Of a DNA stretch of 64,000 nucleotides, positions 17,200-25,909 are shown in pieces (positions within the stretch are counted from its first letter, which is position 1; each line of letters begins with the position of its first letter). The notes under the pieces are model-generated. The model saw only the letters and a program-made list of their open reading frames with translations. It ran no database searches and was not told the DNA's origin. The stretch comes from Nocardioides immobilis. GTDB lineage: Bacteria > Actinomycetota > Actinomycetes > Propionibacteriales > Nocardioidaceae. A program made the position numbers and the translations under genes. The stretch lies in contig NZ_QXGH01000009.1 in NCBI RefSeq assembly GCF_003515065.1, positions 372,001 to 436,000 of the forward strand. Reading direction: 5' to 3'.

Positions 17200-18873
17200 A
17201 TGGCCACGCCTGACGTCGACGTCCTCCTCGCCCGCGCCCACAGCTGGCTGGGCGAGGATCCCGACGACCGGACCCGCGTGGAGCTGATGGAGCTCGTCGC
17301 CCGGGTCGAGGACGGAGCCCCCGCCAATGCGGTCGCCGACCTCGCTGACCGCTTCCGCGGCACCCTCGAGTTCGGGACCGCCGGCCTTCGCGGCGCGCTC
17401 GGCGCCGGACCGAACCGGATGAACCGGATCGTGGTGATCAGGGCAGCGGCCGGGCTGGCGTCGTACCTCTGCGACAAGGGAGTCCCCGCGGGCAGCACGG
17501 TCGTGATCGGGTACGACGCCCGCCACAACTCCGACGTGTTCGCCCAGGACACCGCCGAGGTGATGAGCGGCGCCGGTCTCACTCCACTCCTGCTCCCCCG
17601 GCCGCTGCCGACACCGCTGCTCGCCTACGCGATCCGGGAGCTCGGCTGCGTCGCCGGCGTGATGGTCACCGCCAGCCACAACCCGCCGCAGGACAACGGC
17701 TACAAGGTCTTCCTCGGCGACGGCAGCCAGATCGTGCCGCCGGCCGACATGGAGATCGCGGCCCGGATCGCCGCCATCGGCACCCTTGCGTCGGTGCCGC
17801 GGGAGCCGATCGGGACCACCAAGGGCCGGGTGCTCGGTGAGGACATCATCGACTCCTACCTCGACACCGCGGCGGGGCTCGCGAACGACGGGCCTCGCGA
17901 CCTCGACGTCGTCTACACACCGCTGCACGGCGTCGGCGGCACCTCGGTCGTCCAGGTCCTGGAGACGGCCGGCTTCACCACACCGCAGGTGGTCGAGGCG
18001 CAGGAGCAGCCCGACGCCGACTTCCCGACCGTCTCCTTCCCCAACCCGGAGGAGCCGGGGGCGATGGACCTCGCGATCGCGCTCGCCGAGCGGTCGGGCG
18101 CCGACCTGGTTGTCGCCAACGACCCTGACGCCGACCGGTGTGCCGCGGCCGTCCCCGGGCCGGACGGCTGGCGGATGCTACGCGGCGACGAGGTCGGCGC
18201 ACTGCTCGCCTCCCACCTGCTCAAGCGCGGCAGGCGCGGCACCTACGCGACCTCGATCGTGTCGTCGTCGCTGCTCGGCAAGCTGGCCGCCGCCGCCGGC
18301 CAGACGTACGTCGAGACGCTCACCGGCTTCAAGTGGATCGGCCGGCTGCCGGGGCTGGCGTTCGGCTACGAGGAGGCCCTCGGCTACTGCGTCGACCCGG
18401 AGCATGTCGCCGACAAGGACGGCGTCTCGGCACTGCTGCTGCTCTGCGAGCTCGCCGCCGAGGCCAAGGCGGCCGGCCGGACGCTGCCGGACCTGCTCGA
18501 CGACATCGCGATCGCGCACGGCCTGCACGCGACCGACCAGGTCTCCGTGCGGGTGACCGACCTCGGTGAGATCGCCGCTGCGATGGCCCGGCTGCGCGGG
18601 ACGCCGCCGGCATCGCTGGGCGGGCTCGCGATCGAGCGCGCTGAGGACCTCAGCGAGGGCATCGGCGACCTGCCCCCGACCGACGGCCTGCGCTACTACC
18701 TCGCCGACGGCGCCCGGGTGATCGTCCGGCCGAGCGGCACCGAGCCGAAGCTCAAGTGCTACCTCGAGGTCGTGGTGCCGGTCAGCGACGGCGGCGTGGA
18801 CGCGGCGCGGGCCACCGCGGCGGCGACGCTGGCCGCGATGAAGACGGACTTCGCGGCGGCCGCCGGCCTCTAG
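17200..18873 (+). CDS. Phospho-sugar mutase (phosphoglucomutase/phosphomannomutase/phosphopentomutase family)
   Basis: A 557-aa alpha-D-phosphohexomutase. The active-site Ser lies in TASHNP (Ser159), the metal loop is NDPDADR, the sugar loop is GYEEALGY and the phosphate-binding loop RPSGTEPKLK is near the C terminus. The LEFGTAGLRG start is typical of the long PgcA/PGM2-like subgroup, whose members interconvert hexose or pentose 1- and 5/6-phosphates. Adjacent deoC and nucleoside enzymes in the window make a phosphopentomutase role (ribose-1-phosphate to ribose-5-phosphate) plausible, but the sequence alone does not decide the sugar. ATG 17200 fits the leaderless promoter; an upstream in-frame start at 17155 would ignore it. 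Confidence 0.88.
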   Translation: MATPDVDVLLARAHSWLGEDPDDRTRVELMELVARVEDGAPANAVADLADRFRGTLEFGTAGLRGALGAGPNRMNRIVVIRAAAGLASYLCDKGVPAGSTVVIGYDARHNSDVFAQDTAEVMSGAGLTPLLLPRPLPTPLLAYAIRELGCVAGVMVTASHNPPQDNGYKVFLGDGSQIVPPADMEIAARIAAIGTLASVPREPIGTTKGRVLGEDIIDSYLDTAAGLANDGPRDLDVVYTPLHGVGGTSVVQVLETAGFTTPQVVEAQEQPDADFPTVSFPNPEEPGAMDLAIALAERSGADLVVANDPDADRCAAAVPGPDGWRMLRGDEVGALLASHLLKRGRRGTYATSIVSSSLLGKLAAAAGQTYVETLTGFKWIGRLPGLAFGYEEALGYCVDPEHVADKDGVSALLLLCELAAEAKAAGRTLPDLLDDIAIAHGLHATDQVSVRVTDLGEIAAAMARLRGTPPASLGGLAIERAEDLSEGIGDLPPTDGLRYYLADGARVIVRPSGTEPKLKCYLEVVVPVSDGGVDAARATAAATLAAMKTDFAAAAGL

Positions 18874-18874
18874 C

Positions 18875-19465
18875 TCAGACGAGCAGCGTGACGACGAGCG
18901 CGAGCACGAGCGCGGCCCCCAGGCCGATCTCGGGCCACGCCCACTCGCGTCGTACGTCGGCCGCCAGCGCCATCTGCTCGTCCGAGTACTGCTCGACGCC
19001 TTCGCGGGTCCGGGCGTCCTCGGCCAGCTTCTGGAGTCGGCGCTCGACGATGGCGCCGTACGACAGGCTGGCGATCTCGACGCCGGTGACGTTGCCGCGC
19101 TGATCGTCCCGCATGCCCTGCCGGTAGCTGCGGCCGATGCCGGAGCTGGTGAAGCGACGTTCACCCGCGCGGACCGCGAGCCACTGGCGGACGACGAGGT
19201 GCTCGATGGACGCGAGCGGGATCCGCACCGAGCTGATCGGGTTGCGGAGCACCAGTCGGCCGTCGGCAACGGACACCGCCGGCCGGATCAGCATGACCCA
19301 GATCAGGAGGGCGACCAGTCCGCAGACCGGGTACGCCGCGGGGTGGTAGGGATCGCCTACCCCGGCCACTCCGAGCACGAGCACCACGGCGACCACGGCG
19401 AGCCCGACGCCGCCGATGATCCGGCTGCCCCAGACCGTGAACCGCTCAACTTCCTGCTCGGCCAC
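18875..19465 (-). CDS. Membrane protein with bacterial PH-like domain
   Basis: A 196-aa protein with two hydrophobic segments near the N terminus (about residues 16-38 and 46-62) and one at the C terminus (about 176-195). Between them the segment SVADGRLVLRNPISSVRIPLASIEHL is typical of bacterial PH (bPH6-like) domains, where a strand-loop-strand follows the helices. GTG 19465 has AAGGAG upstream. It is convergent with the sugar mutase, one base apart from its stop. Function of this family is unknown. Confidence 0.65.
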   Translation of the reverse strand: MAEQEVERFTVWGSRIIGGVGLAVVAVVLVLGVAGVGDPYHPAAYPVCGLVALLIWVMLIRPAVSVADGRLVLRNPISSVRIPLASIEHLVVRQWLAVRAGERRFTSSGIGRSYRQGMRDDQRGNVTGVEIASLSYGAIVERRLQKLAEDARTREGVEQYSDEQMALAADVRREWAWPEIGLGAALVLALVVTLLV

Positions 19466-19517
19466 GTCGCTCCTTGAAGGTTTCTCGTCGGGTTCGTTCC
19501 GTGCAACCTCGCAACCC

Positions 19518-19523
19518 TATGCT
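19518..19523 (+). promoter_or_regulatory. -10 box for deoC
   Basis: TATGCT precedes ATG 19530 by 6 bases; the spacer GGGGGA could alternatively serve as a purine-rich ribosome binding site for a longer transcript. Confidence 0.45.
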
Positions 19524-19529
19524 GGGGGA

Positions 19530-20525
19530 ATGCCAGCCACCGCCTCCACGGCCCAGGGTTCGGCGTCGTCCCCGGGGATCGGGGCGTACGCCGACGTCAC
19601 CGCCAGCGAGGCCTCGCTGCGCCGCTTCCTGCACGGCCTCCCGGGTGTCGACCAGGTCGGCGCCGAGGCCCGGGCAGCCTCGCTCGGGACCCGCTCGATC
19701 AAGACCACGGCGAAGGCGCACGCGCTCGAGCTGGCGATCACGATGGTCGACCTGACGACGCTCGAGGGCCAGGACACCCCGGGCAAGGTCCGCGCGCTCG
19801 CCAACAAGGCGTTGCGGCCCGACCCGGCCGACCCGACCTGCCCGTCGGTGGCCGCGGTCTGCGTCTACGGCGACCTGGTCGGGAGCGTCAAGGAGGTCGT
19901 CGGCCACCAGGTCAACGTCGCCGCTGTGGCGACGGCCTTCCCGAGCGGCCGGGCCTCGATGGAGATCAAGCTCGCCGACACCCGCGACGCGGTCGCGGCC
20001 GGTGCCGACGAGATCGACATGGTCATCGACCGGGGCGCGTTCCTGGCCGGCCACTACCTCCAGGTCTACGACGAGATCGTCGCGGTCAAGGAAGCCTGCC
20101 AGCGCGCCGACGGCAGCCACGCCCACCTCAAGGTGATCTTCGAGACCGGGGAGCTGCAGACCTACGACAACGTGCGCCGCGCCTCCTGGTTGGCGATGCT
20201 CGCGGGCACCGACTTCATCAAGACCTCCACCGGCAAGGTCCAGCCCGCGGCGACCCTGCCGGTCACGCTGGTGATGCTGGAGGCCGTCCGCGACTTCCGC
20301 GAGGCGACCGGCGTCCAGATCGGCGTCAAGCCCGCCGGCGGCATCCGTACGGCGAAGGACGCGATCAAGTACCTCGTGATGGTCAACGAGGTGGCCGGTC
20401 CGGACTGGCTGACGCCGGACTGGTTCCGGTTCGGAGCATCGACCCTGCTCAACGACCTGCTGATGCAGCGCACCAAGATCGCCACCGGCCGCTACAGCGG
20501 TCCCGACTACTTCACCTTGGACTGA
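19530..20525 (+). CDS. deoC: Deoxyribose-phosphate aldolase
   Basis: A 331-aa class I aldolase cleaving 2-deoxyribose-5-phosphate to acetaldehyde and glyceraldehyde-3-phosphate. The TIM-barrel motifs are clear: DEIDMVIDRG (catalytic Asp), DFIKTSTGK with the Schiff-base Lys231, and GVKPAGGIR with the proton-relay Lys. It is longer at the N terminus than E. coli DeoC by about 60 residues, as in many actinobacteria. It is followed after 2 bases by an aldehyde dehydrogenase, which could oxidise the acetaldehyde released. It completes the deoxynucleoside salvage route represented by PNP, thymidine phosphorylase and the sugar mutase in this window. Confidence 0.93.
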   Translation: MPATASTAQGSASSPGIGAYADVTASEASLRRFLHGLPGVDQVGAEARAASLGTRSIKTTAKAHALELAITMVDLTTLEGQDTPGKVRALANKALRPDPADPTCPSVAAVCVYGDLVGSVKEVVGHQVNVAAVATAFPSGRASMEIKLADTRDAVAAGADEIDMVIDRGAFLAGHYLQVYDEIVAVKEACQRADGSHAHLKVIFETGELQTYDNVRRASWLAMLAGTDFIKTSTGKVQPAATLPVTLVMLEAVRDFREATGVQIGVKPAGGIRTAKDAIKYLVMVNEVAGPDWLTPDWFRFGASTLLNDLLMQRTKIATGRYSGPDYFTLD

Positions 20526-20527
20526 CG

Positions 20528-21961
20528 ATGAACTTCGAGTACGCACCGGCCCCCGAGTCGCGGGCCATCGTCGACATCAAGCCGTCCTACGGCCTCTTCA
20601 TCGACGGAGAGTTCGTCGACGGTCACGGCCACTCCTTCAAGACGGTCAACCCCGCGACCGAGGAGACCCTCGCCGAGATCGCCGAGGCCGACGACGCCGA
20701 CGTCGACCGCGCGGTCAAGGCCGCCCGAAAGGCGTTCCGCGGCTGGTCCCGGATGCCTGGCAAGGAGCGCGCCAAGTACCTCTTCCGCATCGCCCGGATC
20801 ATCCAGGAGCGCAGCCGTGAGCTCGCGGTCCTCGAGTCGATCGACAACGGCAAGCCGATCAAGGAGAGCCGCGACGTCGACGTACCCATCGTGGCGGCGC
20901 ACTTCTTCTACCACGCAGGCTGGGCCGACAAGCTGGAGCACGCAGGCCTCGGCGCCAATCCGCAGCCGCACGGCGTCGCCGGTCAGGTGATCCCCTGGAA
21001 CTTCCCGCTGCTGATGCTCGCGTGGAAGATCGCGCCCGCGCTGGCCTGCGGCAACACCGTGGTCCTCAAGCCGGCCGAGACCACGCCTCTGACCGCGCTG
21101 CTGTTCGCCGAGATCTGCCAGCAGGCAGACCTGCCGCCGGGTGTCGTCAACATCGTCACCGGCGCCGGCGGCACCGGCCAGGCGCTGGTGTCCCACCCCG
21201 ACGTCGACAAGGTCGCCTTCACCGGCTCGACCGACGTCGGCAAGGCGATCGCGCGGGCCATCGCCGGCACCGACAAGAAGGCCACCCTCGAGCTCGGCGG
21301 CAAGGCCGCCAACATCCTGTTCGACGACGCGCCGATCGACCAGGCGGTCGAGGGCATCGTCAGCGGCATCTTCTTCAACCAGGGCCACGTCTGCTGTGCG
21401 GGCTCGCGGCTGCTGCTGCAGGAGTCGGTCGCCGACGAGGTGATGGCGAAGCTGAAGCGCCGGATGGGGACCCTGCGGATCGGCGACCCGCTCGACAAGA
21501 ACACCGACATCGGCGCCATCAACTCCGCCGAGCAGCTGGCCCGGATCCGTGCGCTGGCCGAGATCGGCGAGGACGAGGGCGCCGAGCGCTGGTCGCCGCC
21601 GTGCGAGCTCCCGTCGTCGGGATTCTGGTTCCCGCCGACCGTCTTCACCGGCGTCTCGCAGGCCCACCGGATCGCGCGCGAGGAGATCTTCGGGCCGGTG
21701 CTGTCGGTGCTGACGTTCCGCACGCCGGCCGAGGCCGTCGAGAAGGCCAACAACACGCCGTACGGCCTCTCCGCCGGCGTGTGGACCGAGAAGGGGTCGC
21801 GGATCCTGTTCATGGCCGACCGGCTGAAGGCCGGCGTCGTGTGGGCCAACACGTTCAACAAGTTCGACCCCGCCAGCCCGTTCGGCGGCTACAAGGAGTC
21901 CGGCTACGGCCGCGAGGGTGGCCGCCAGGGCCTCGCCTCCTACCTGAAGGCTGGTGCGTGA
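20528..21961 (+). CDS. Aldehyde dehydrogenase (NAD-dependent)
   Basis: A 477-aa ALDH-superfamily enzyme. NAD-binding FTGSTDVGK, catalytic-base Glu in LELGGK and nucleophile Cys289 in NQGHVCCAGSR are intact, as is the C-terminal EIFGPVLSV and PFGGYKESG. It likely oxidises acetaldehyde or other aldehydes formed by deoC, encoded just 2 bases upstream. Its stop overlaps the start of a short inactive ALDH paralogue (TGATG), so the two probably form a complex. Confidence 0.92.
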   Translation: MNFEYAPAPESRAIVDIKPSYGLFIDGEFVDGHGHSFKTVNPATEETLAEIAEADDADVDRAVKAARKAFRGWSRMPGKERAKYLFRIARIIQERSRELAVLESIDNGKPIKESRDVDVPIVAAHFFYHAGWADKLEHAGLGANPQPHGVAGQVIPWNFPLLMLAWKIAPALACGNTVVLKPAETTPLTALLFAEICQQADLPPGVVNIVTGAGGTGQALVSHPDVDKVAFTGSTDVGKAIARAIAGTDKKATLELGGKAANILFDDAPIDQAVEGIVSGIFFNQGHVCCAGSRLLLQESVADEVMAKLKRRMGTLRIGDPLDKNTDIGAINSAEQLARIRALAEIGEDEGAERWSPPCELPSSGFWFPPTVFTGVSQAHRIAREEIFGPVLSVLTFRTPAEAVEKANNTPYGLSAGVWTEKGSRILFMADRLKAGVVWANTFNKFDPASPFGGYKESGYGREGGRQGLASYLKAGA

Positions 21962-22830
21962 TGGCTGCGTCAAGGGTCGACGTCCGCAAGACCTACAAGC
22001 TCTACATCGGCGGAGCGTTCCCGCGGTCGGAGTCCGGTCGCTCGTTCGTGGTCAACGACGCGAAGGGCAAGTTCCTCGCCAACGCGTCGCTCGCCTCGCG
22101 GAAGGACGCCCGCGACGCGGTCGTCGCCGCGCGCAAGGCGGTCCCGGGCTGGGCGGGGCGGACGCCGTACAACCGCGGCCAGATCCTCTACCGGATCGCC
22201 GAGGTGCTGGACTCACGAGGCGACCAGTTCGTCGCCGAGCTCGTCCGCACCGAAGGCGTCACCGCCGCCAAGGCGCGGACGTACGTCGAGGCGGCCGTCG
22301 ACCGACTGGTCTGGTACGCCGGCTGGGCCGACAAGATCGGCCAGGTCGTCGGCAACGCCAACCCGGTGTCCGGCCCGTTCTTCAACCTCTCCTCGCCCGA
22401 GCCGACCGGCGTCGTCGCCGTCGTCGCGCCGCGCGGTCCGTTGCTCGGGCTCGTGAGCGTGCTGGCGCCGGTGATCGTCACCGGCAACACCGCCGTGGTG
22501 CTCGCCAGCGAGGCCCACCCGCTCACCGCGATCACCCTGGCGGAGGTCCTCGACGCATCCGACGTGCCGGGCGGCGTGGTCAACATCCTGACCGGCACGG
22601 TGTCCGAGGTCGCCCCGTGGCTGGCGTCGCACATGGACGTCAACGCCATCGACCTGACCGGCGTCACCGACCCCGAGCTCGCGACCGACCTCGAGCGCGC
22701 CGCCGCCGACAACCTCAAACGCGTCCGCCGGGCACCTGCGACCGAGCCCGACTGGCTGGCCACGCCCGGCATCGACCGGCTCACCGACTTCCTCGAGATC
22801 AAGACGGTCTGGCACCCGATCGGCGTCTGA
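21961..22830 (+). CDS. Short, catalytically incomplete aldehyde dehydrogenase paralogue
   Basis: A 289-aa ALDH-family protein that covers only the N-terminal coenzyme-domain half: KLYIGGAFPRSESGRSF, RTPYNRGQILYRIAEVL and a segment VVAVVAPRGPLLGLVSVLAP equivalent to the NAD-binding region. It lacks the ELGGK Glu and the catalytic Cys, and ends DFLEIKTVWHPIG, which resembles the native C terminus of family members, so it is not a simple truncation. It starts inside the stop of the active ALDH (TGATG). A structural or regulatory partner of that enzyme is the simplest reading. Confidence 0.8.
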   Translation: MAASRVDVRKTYKLYIGGAFPRSESGRSFVVNDAKGKFLANASLASRKDARDAVVAARKAVPGWAGRTPYNRGQILYRIAEVLDSRGDQFVAELVRTEGVTAAKARTYVEAAVDRLVWYAGWADKIGQVVGNANPVSGPFFNLSSPEPTGVVAVVAPRGPLLGLVSVLAPVIVTGNTAVVLASEAHPLTAITLAEVLDASDVPGGVVNILTGTVSEVAPWLASHMDVNAIDLTGVTDPELATDLERAAADNLKRVRRAPATEPDWLATPGIDRLTDFLEIKTVWHPIGV

Positions 22831-22924
22831 CCAGCACAAACGCTGCTACCACAGGCCTGTTCCCTGACGACGGACACCGCGCCGGACTACGCCCAAATGT
22901 CCGATCGACCCGTTGGCCTCGGCA

Positions 22925-23040
22925 CCCGGCTGTGAGACGGTACCGGACCTGATACCTCAGTGGGCGCCGCTCCAGCCGCCGACCGGGAACCAAGTAGATG
23001 CCAGGCGCGAGTCTGGCCGGCCAGTGGCGGGGGGGTCACG
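22925..23040 (+). promoter_or_regulatory. Candidate ydaO-type (c-di-AMP) riboswitch leader
   Basis: Within the 210-base leader of the secreted glycosidase gene, the order CGCCGCT, CGGGAACCAAG (22984-22994) and GGCGCGAGTC (23004-23013) recalls the conserved CCGCU, GGGGAACCAA and GGGGUGAAUC blocks of ydaO RNAs, which in actinobacteria control secreted cell-wall enzymes. Stems cannot be verified by eye here. Bases 22831-22924 show no recognisable feature. Confidence 0.4.
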
Positions 23041-24714
23041 GTGCGTGTTACGCGAGCGGAGCGGCGCTTGCCGTTGCTGCACGTCGCCCTGAGCTCGGCC
23101 GTTGCGCTGGTTCTCCAGGTCGCCCTGCTCGGCACTGTCCTTCCCGCGAGCCAGGCGCACGACGGCGACCACTCCGCGGACCCCGCGACCGTCCTCAAGC
23201 CGGCGCTGCGCGGCCTGGTCGTCACCCAGCCGCGGTCGCTGGCGACGGTGCCGTACGCCGACTTCGCTTCCCTCCGGTTGCCGTGGAACAGCATCGAGAC
23301 CGCGCCCGGCGTCTTCAACTTCTCGTCGATCGACGGGGTGCTCGCTGCCCACGACGACGTCCAGTTCCGGCTCCGGATCATGGCCGGCATCCACAGCCCG
23401 CAGTGGGTCAAGGACGTGTCGGGCGGCTGTGTCCTCATCGAGCCGAACTCACCGAACGGCAACACCGGCTGCGCGCCGCGCTTCTGGACCGATGCCTTCC
23501 ACGGTCACTACGTGAACCTGATGGAGGCGGTCGCGGCGAGGTACGAGGACAACCCGCAGGTCGTCGAGATCGCCAACAGCGAGTGCACGACCATCTACTC
23601 CGAGCCGTTCATCCTCGGCGCCGACACCGCGTCCATCGACCGCCTCTGGGCGGCGAACTACACCAAGGCGGGCCACGAGACCTGCCTGCGCCGCTCGACC
23701 AGCGCGATGATGGACCTCTTCGACACCACCCGGATCTCGATCGCCGGTCACACGAGGTGGCAGTACATCGTCCAGGCCCCTGGGACCCGGACGACGGCAT
23801 CTACGCGGCGTCGTGGGAGGACGAGCGCACCCTCCTCAACGAGCTGACCAGCACCTACGGGACCCGCATCGTCCTCGAGGATCACGGCCTGGGCCCGGAC
23901 GACCCGGTGTGCCCGACCCCCGGAGAGTCCCGGGACACCGCGGCCAGCTGGTACTGCTACATGTCCGGCCTGCACGACTCCCCCGCGGCCTACGGCTGGC
24001 AGTTCACCCTCAACGGCGGGTCGATGGCGACCGCCGCGGACGCCGGCGTGGGAATGGGTGCCTGGTACCTGGAGTTCGCCGCCTTCCAGTCCCTCGACGA
24101 CGCGAAGCGCCGCGCGGTCCACGACCAGCTGCTCACCAACTGCGAGGACGCGGGCCAGGCACCCGTCATCGACAACCAGGCACCTCCGGAGATCACCGGT
24201 ACGCCGGACGTCGGCCAGACGCTCACGGCGACGCCCGGCGCCTGGTCGCCCGAACCCGACGACGTCTCCTACCAGTGGCTCCGCAACGGCCGGCCCGTCG
24301 CGGCGGCCACCGCGCCGACGTACGAGCTGGGTCGGGACGACGCCGGCCGCCGGATCACCGTGCGGGTCACGGCGCACCACCAGGACTACCTCGCCGGCCA
24401 GGCGACCAGCAGCATCCTTGCGCGTCGCGAAGATCGCGACCAGCACCCGGGCCCGGCTTCCGAAGGAACGGACCCACGCGCGCCGCCCGCGGATCGTGGT
24501 CGTCGTGACCGCGGCGGCCGGGACCCCGCGCGGTCGGGTCGTCGTCACGAGCGGCGGGCACCGGGTCGGCGCCGGCCGGCTGCACGACGGCCGGTTGCGG
24601 CTCCGGCTGCACCGGATGTCGCCGGGCGGACACCGGTTGGTCGCGCGCTTCCGGGCGACCGACACGATGCGGGCGTCGCGCGCGACGCCCGTCCGGGTGG
24701 TCATCAAGCGGTAG
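23041..24714 (+). pseudogene. Secreted glycoside-hydrolase-like protein, interrupted by two compensating frameshifts
   Basis: Reading in one frame gives a signal peptide (about 20 hydrophobic residues ending LPASQAHD) and a TIM-barrel-like start: FASLRLPWNSIETAPGVFNF is the WxxIEPxxGxFxF pattern of glycosidases, and a Glu in EIANSECT may be the acid/base. The frame breaks at the C-run 23777-23780, where one extra C would continue directly into WDPDDGIYAASWEDE in the next frame. That frame runs through a C-terminal Ig-like domain (PEITGTPDVGQTLTATPGAW, YQWLRNGRPV) and breaks again near 24415-24417, where removing one C restores the first frame through the RVVIKR end. Corrected length is about 557 residues. 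Both breaks sit in short C-runs, so either a sequencing error or a recent pseudogene is possible. Substrate unknown. Confidence 0.75.
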
Positions 24715-24722
24715 TCGCCGAC

Positions 24723-24728
24723 TACCCT
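24723..24728 (+). promoter_or_regulatory. -10 box for leaderless uridine kinase-like gene
   Basis: TACCCT lies 6 bases before GTG 24735. Confidence 0.45.
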
Positions 24729-24734
24729 GGATCG

Positions 24735-25379
24735 GTGCCTGCTCGTGTGATCGTGCTTGCCGGACCCTCGGGTTCCGGGAAGTCCCGGCTCTCCGAGCGG
24801 CTGGAGCAGCGGTTCGGGTGGCCGACCCTGCGTCTGGACGACTTCTACCGCGACGGCGACGAGCCCGGCCTGCCCCGCATCGCGGAGGGCGCGAACGCCG
24901 GGCTGGTCGACTGGGACGATGCCGGCACCTGGCACTGCCACGACGCCGTCGCCGCCCTCCTCGAGCTGTGCCGCACCGGCGCGAGCGACGTGCCCGTCTA
25001 CTCGATCTCCGAGAGCCGTCGCACCGGCGCCCACCGGCTCGACCTCGGTGGCGCCGAGGTGTTCTGCGCCGAGGGCATCTTCGCCCCGGACGTCGTCGCT
25101 GCCTGTCGCGAGGCAGGGGTGCTGGACGCGGCGTACTGCATCACCCAGCACCGGGCCGTGACGTTCTGGCGCCGGCTCACCCGCGACCTGCGGGAGCATC
25201 GCAAGCCGCCCCTGGTGCTGGTGCGCCGCGGCCTCGCCCTGGCGCGAGGACAGCGGGAGGTCGTACAGCGCGCCGTCGCCGTGGGGTGCCGGGTCGCCAC
25301 CGGCGACAAGGCGTACGACGAGATCGTGGCCGGCCACGCTCGCAACGGCCAGAGCGACCGGCGTGGACTGGCCCGCTGA
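24735..25379 (+). CDS. udk: Uridine kinase-like P-loop kinase
   Basis: A 214-aa cytoplasmic nucleoside-kinase-like protein. Walker A GPSGSGKS occurs at residues about 9-16, followed by TLRLDDFYRDGDEPGLP, the substrate-binding DDFY segment of uridine kinase/PRK-type enzymes, and a basic stretch WRRLTRDLREHRKPP that could be the lid. It would phosphorylate uridine or cytidine using ATP. It is shorter than E. coli Udk and has an unusual C terminus, so another small substrate is possible. Its last 17 bases overlap the next gene. Confidence 0.75.
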   Translation: MPARVIVLAGPSGSGKSRLSERLEQRFGWPTLRLDDFYRDGDEPGLPRIAEGANAGLVDWDDAGTWHCHDAVAALLELCRTGASDVPVYSISESRRTGAHRLDLGGAEVFCAEGIFAPDVVAACREAGVLDAAYCITQHRAVTFWRRLTRDLREHRKPPLVLVRRGLALARGQREVVQRAVAVGCRVATGDKAYDEIVAGHARNGQSDRRGLAR

Positions 25380-25890
25380 CGTCCGTCCGGCCGCCCTCAA
25401 GCAGCCGGACGGCGTGTCCTGCGGCCCGACCAGCGTGATCGCCGCCCGGATGCTGCTGGAGCCGGAGTGGCGCCCAACCGACCTCGCCGCCGAGATCGCC
25501 CGTACCCACCGCCGTCTCACGTCGTCGCACAGCCTCCGCGAGCGTTTCCAGGTGCCCTGGCCGCGTCGGCTCGGCACACCCCCCTGGGCCGTCGCCAACG
25601 CGTTGTCCGCGCTGACCGGGGAACGGGTCGTCTCCGTGCACACCCGCCCGCGGCCGCTGGTCGGCTACGAGGTCCTGGCCGAGCAGGTCCGCACCCGCCC
25701 CGTCGTCGTCTACCTCGGCAACCGCTGGCTCCCCCGCCACGTCGTCCTCGCGTTCGCCACCGCCGAGCACGGCGCCGCGATCCGCCTCTTCGACCCCGCC
25801 CGCGGCGCCCTGGTCACCGTCCCCCGTGACCGCTGGCACCACCACGAGGTCGGCGTCGCGGGCTGGTCCCACTTCTGGGCGGTCGTCTGA
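25363..25890 (+). CDS. C39-like papain-fold cysteine peptidase homologue
   Basis: A 175-aa protein with the papain-like order of residues: Cys in QPDGVSCGPTSVIAARML (about residue 20), His in PRHVVLAF (about 126) and Asp in RLFDPARG (about 143). This is the peptidase C39-like/BtrH-type arrangement. No signal peptide or membrane segment is visible, so a cytoplasmic peptidase or transglutaminase-like role is possible. It overlaps the uridine kinase-like gene by 17 bp, indicating co-translation with it. Confidence 0.6.
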   Translation: MDWPADVRPAALKQPDGVSCGPTSVIAARMLLEPEWRPTDLAAEIARTHRRLTSSHSLRERFQVPWPRRLGTPPWAVANALSALTGERVVSVHTRPRPLVGYEVLAEQVRTRPVVVYLGNRWLPRHVVLAFATAEHGAAIRLFDPARGALVTVPRDRWHHHEVGVAGWSHFWAVV

Positions 25891-25909
25891 GCCGGGGATT
25901 CCCGCCCCG

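Noticed and set aside
22940..22970. TPP-riboswitch-like string ACCTGATACC
   Set aside because: The other conserved TPP blocks (CUGAGA and the paired GCG-AGGGA side) are missing and the downstream gene is not thiamine-related.
22998..25379. Apparent fusion of the glycosidase middle frame with the uridine kinase-like gene in one 793-codon ORF
   Set aside because: The frame is only real between the two shifts of the glycosidase and again from GTG 24735. The intervening stretch has poor coding character while the other frame encodes the glycosidase end, so a natural fusion is not supported.
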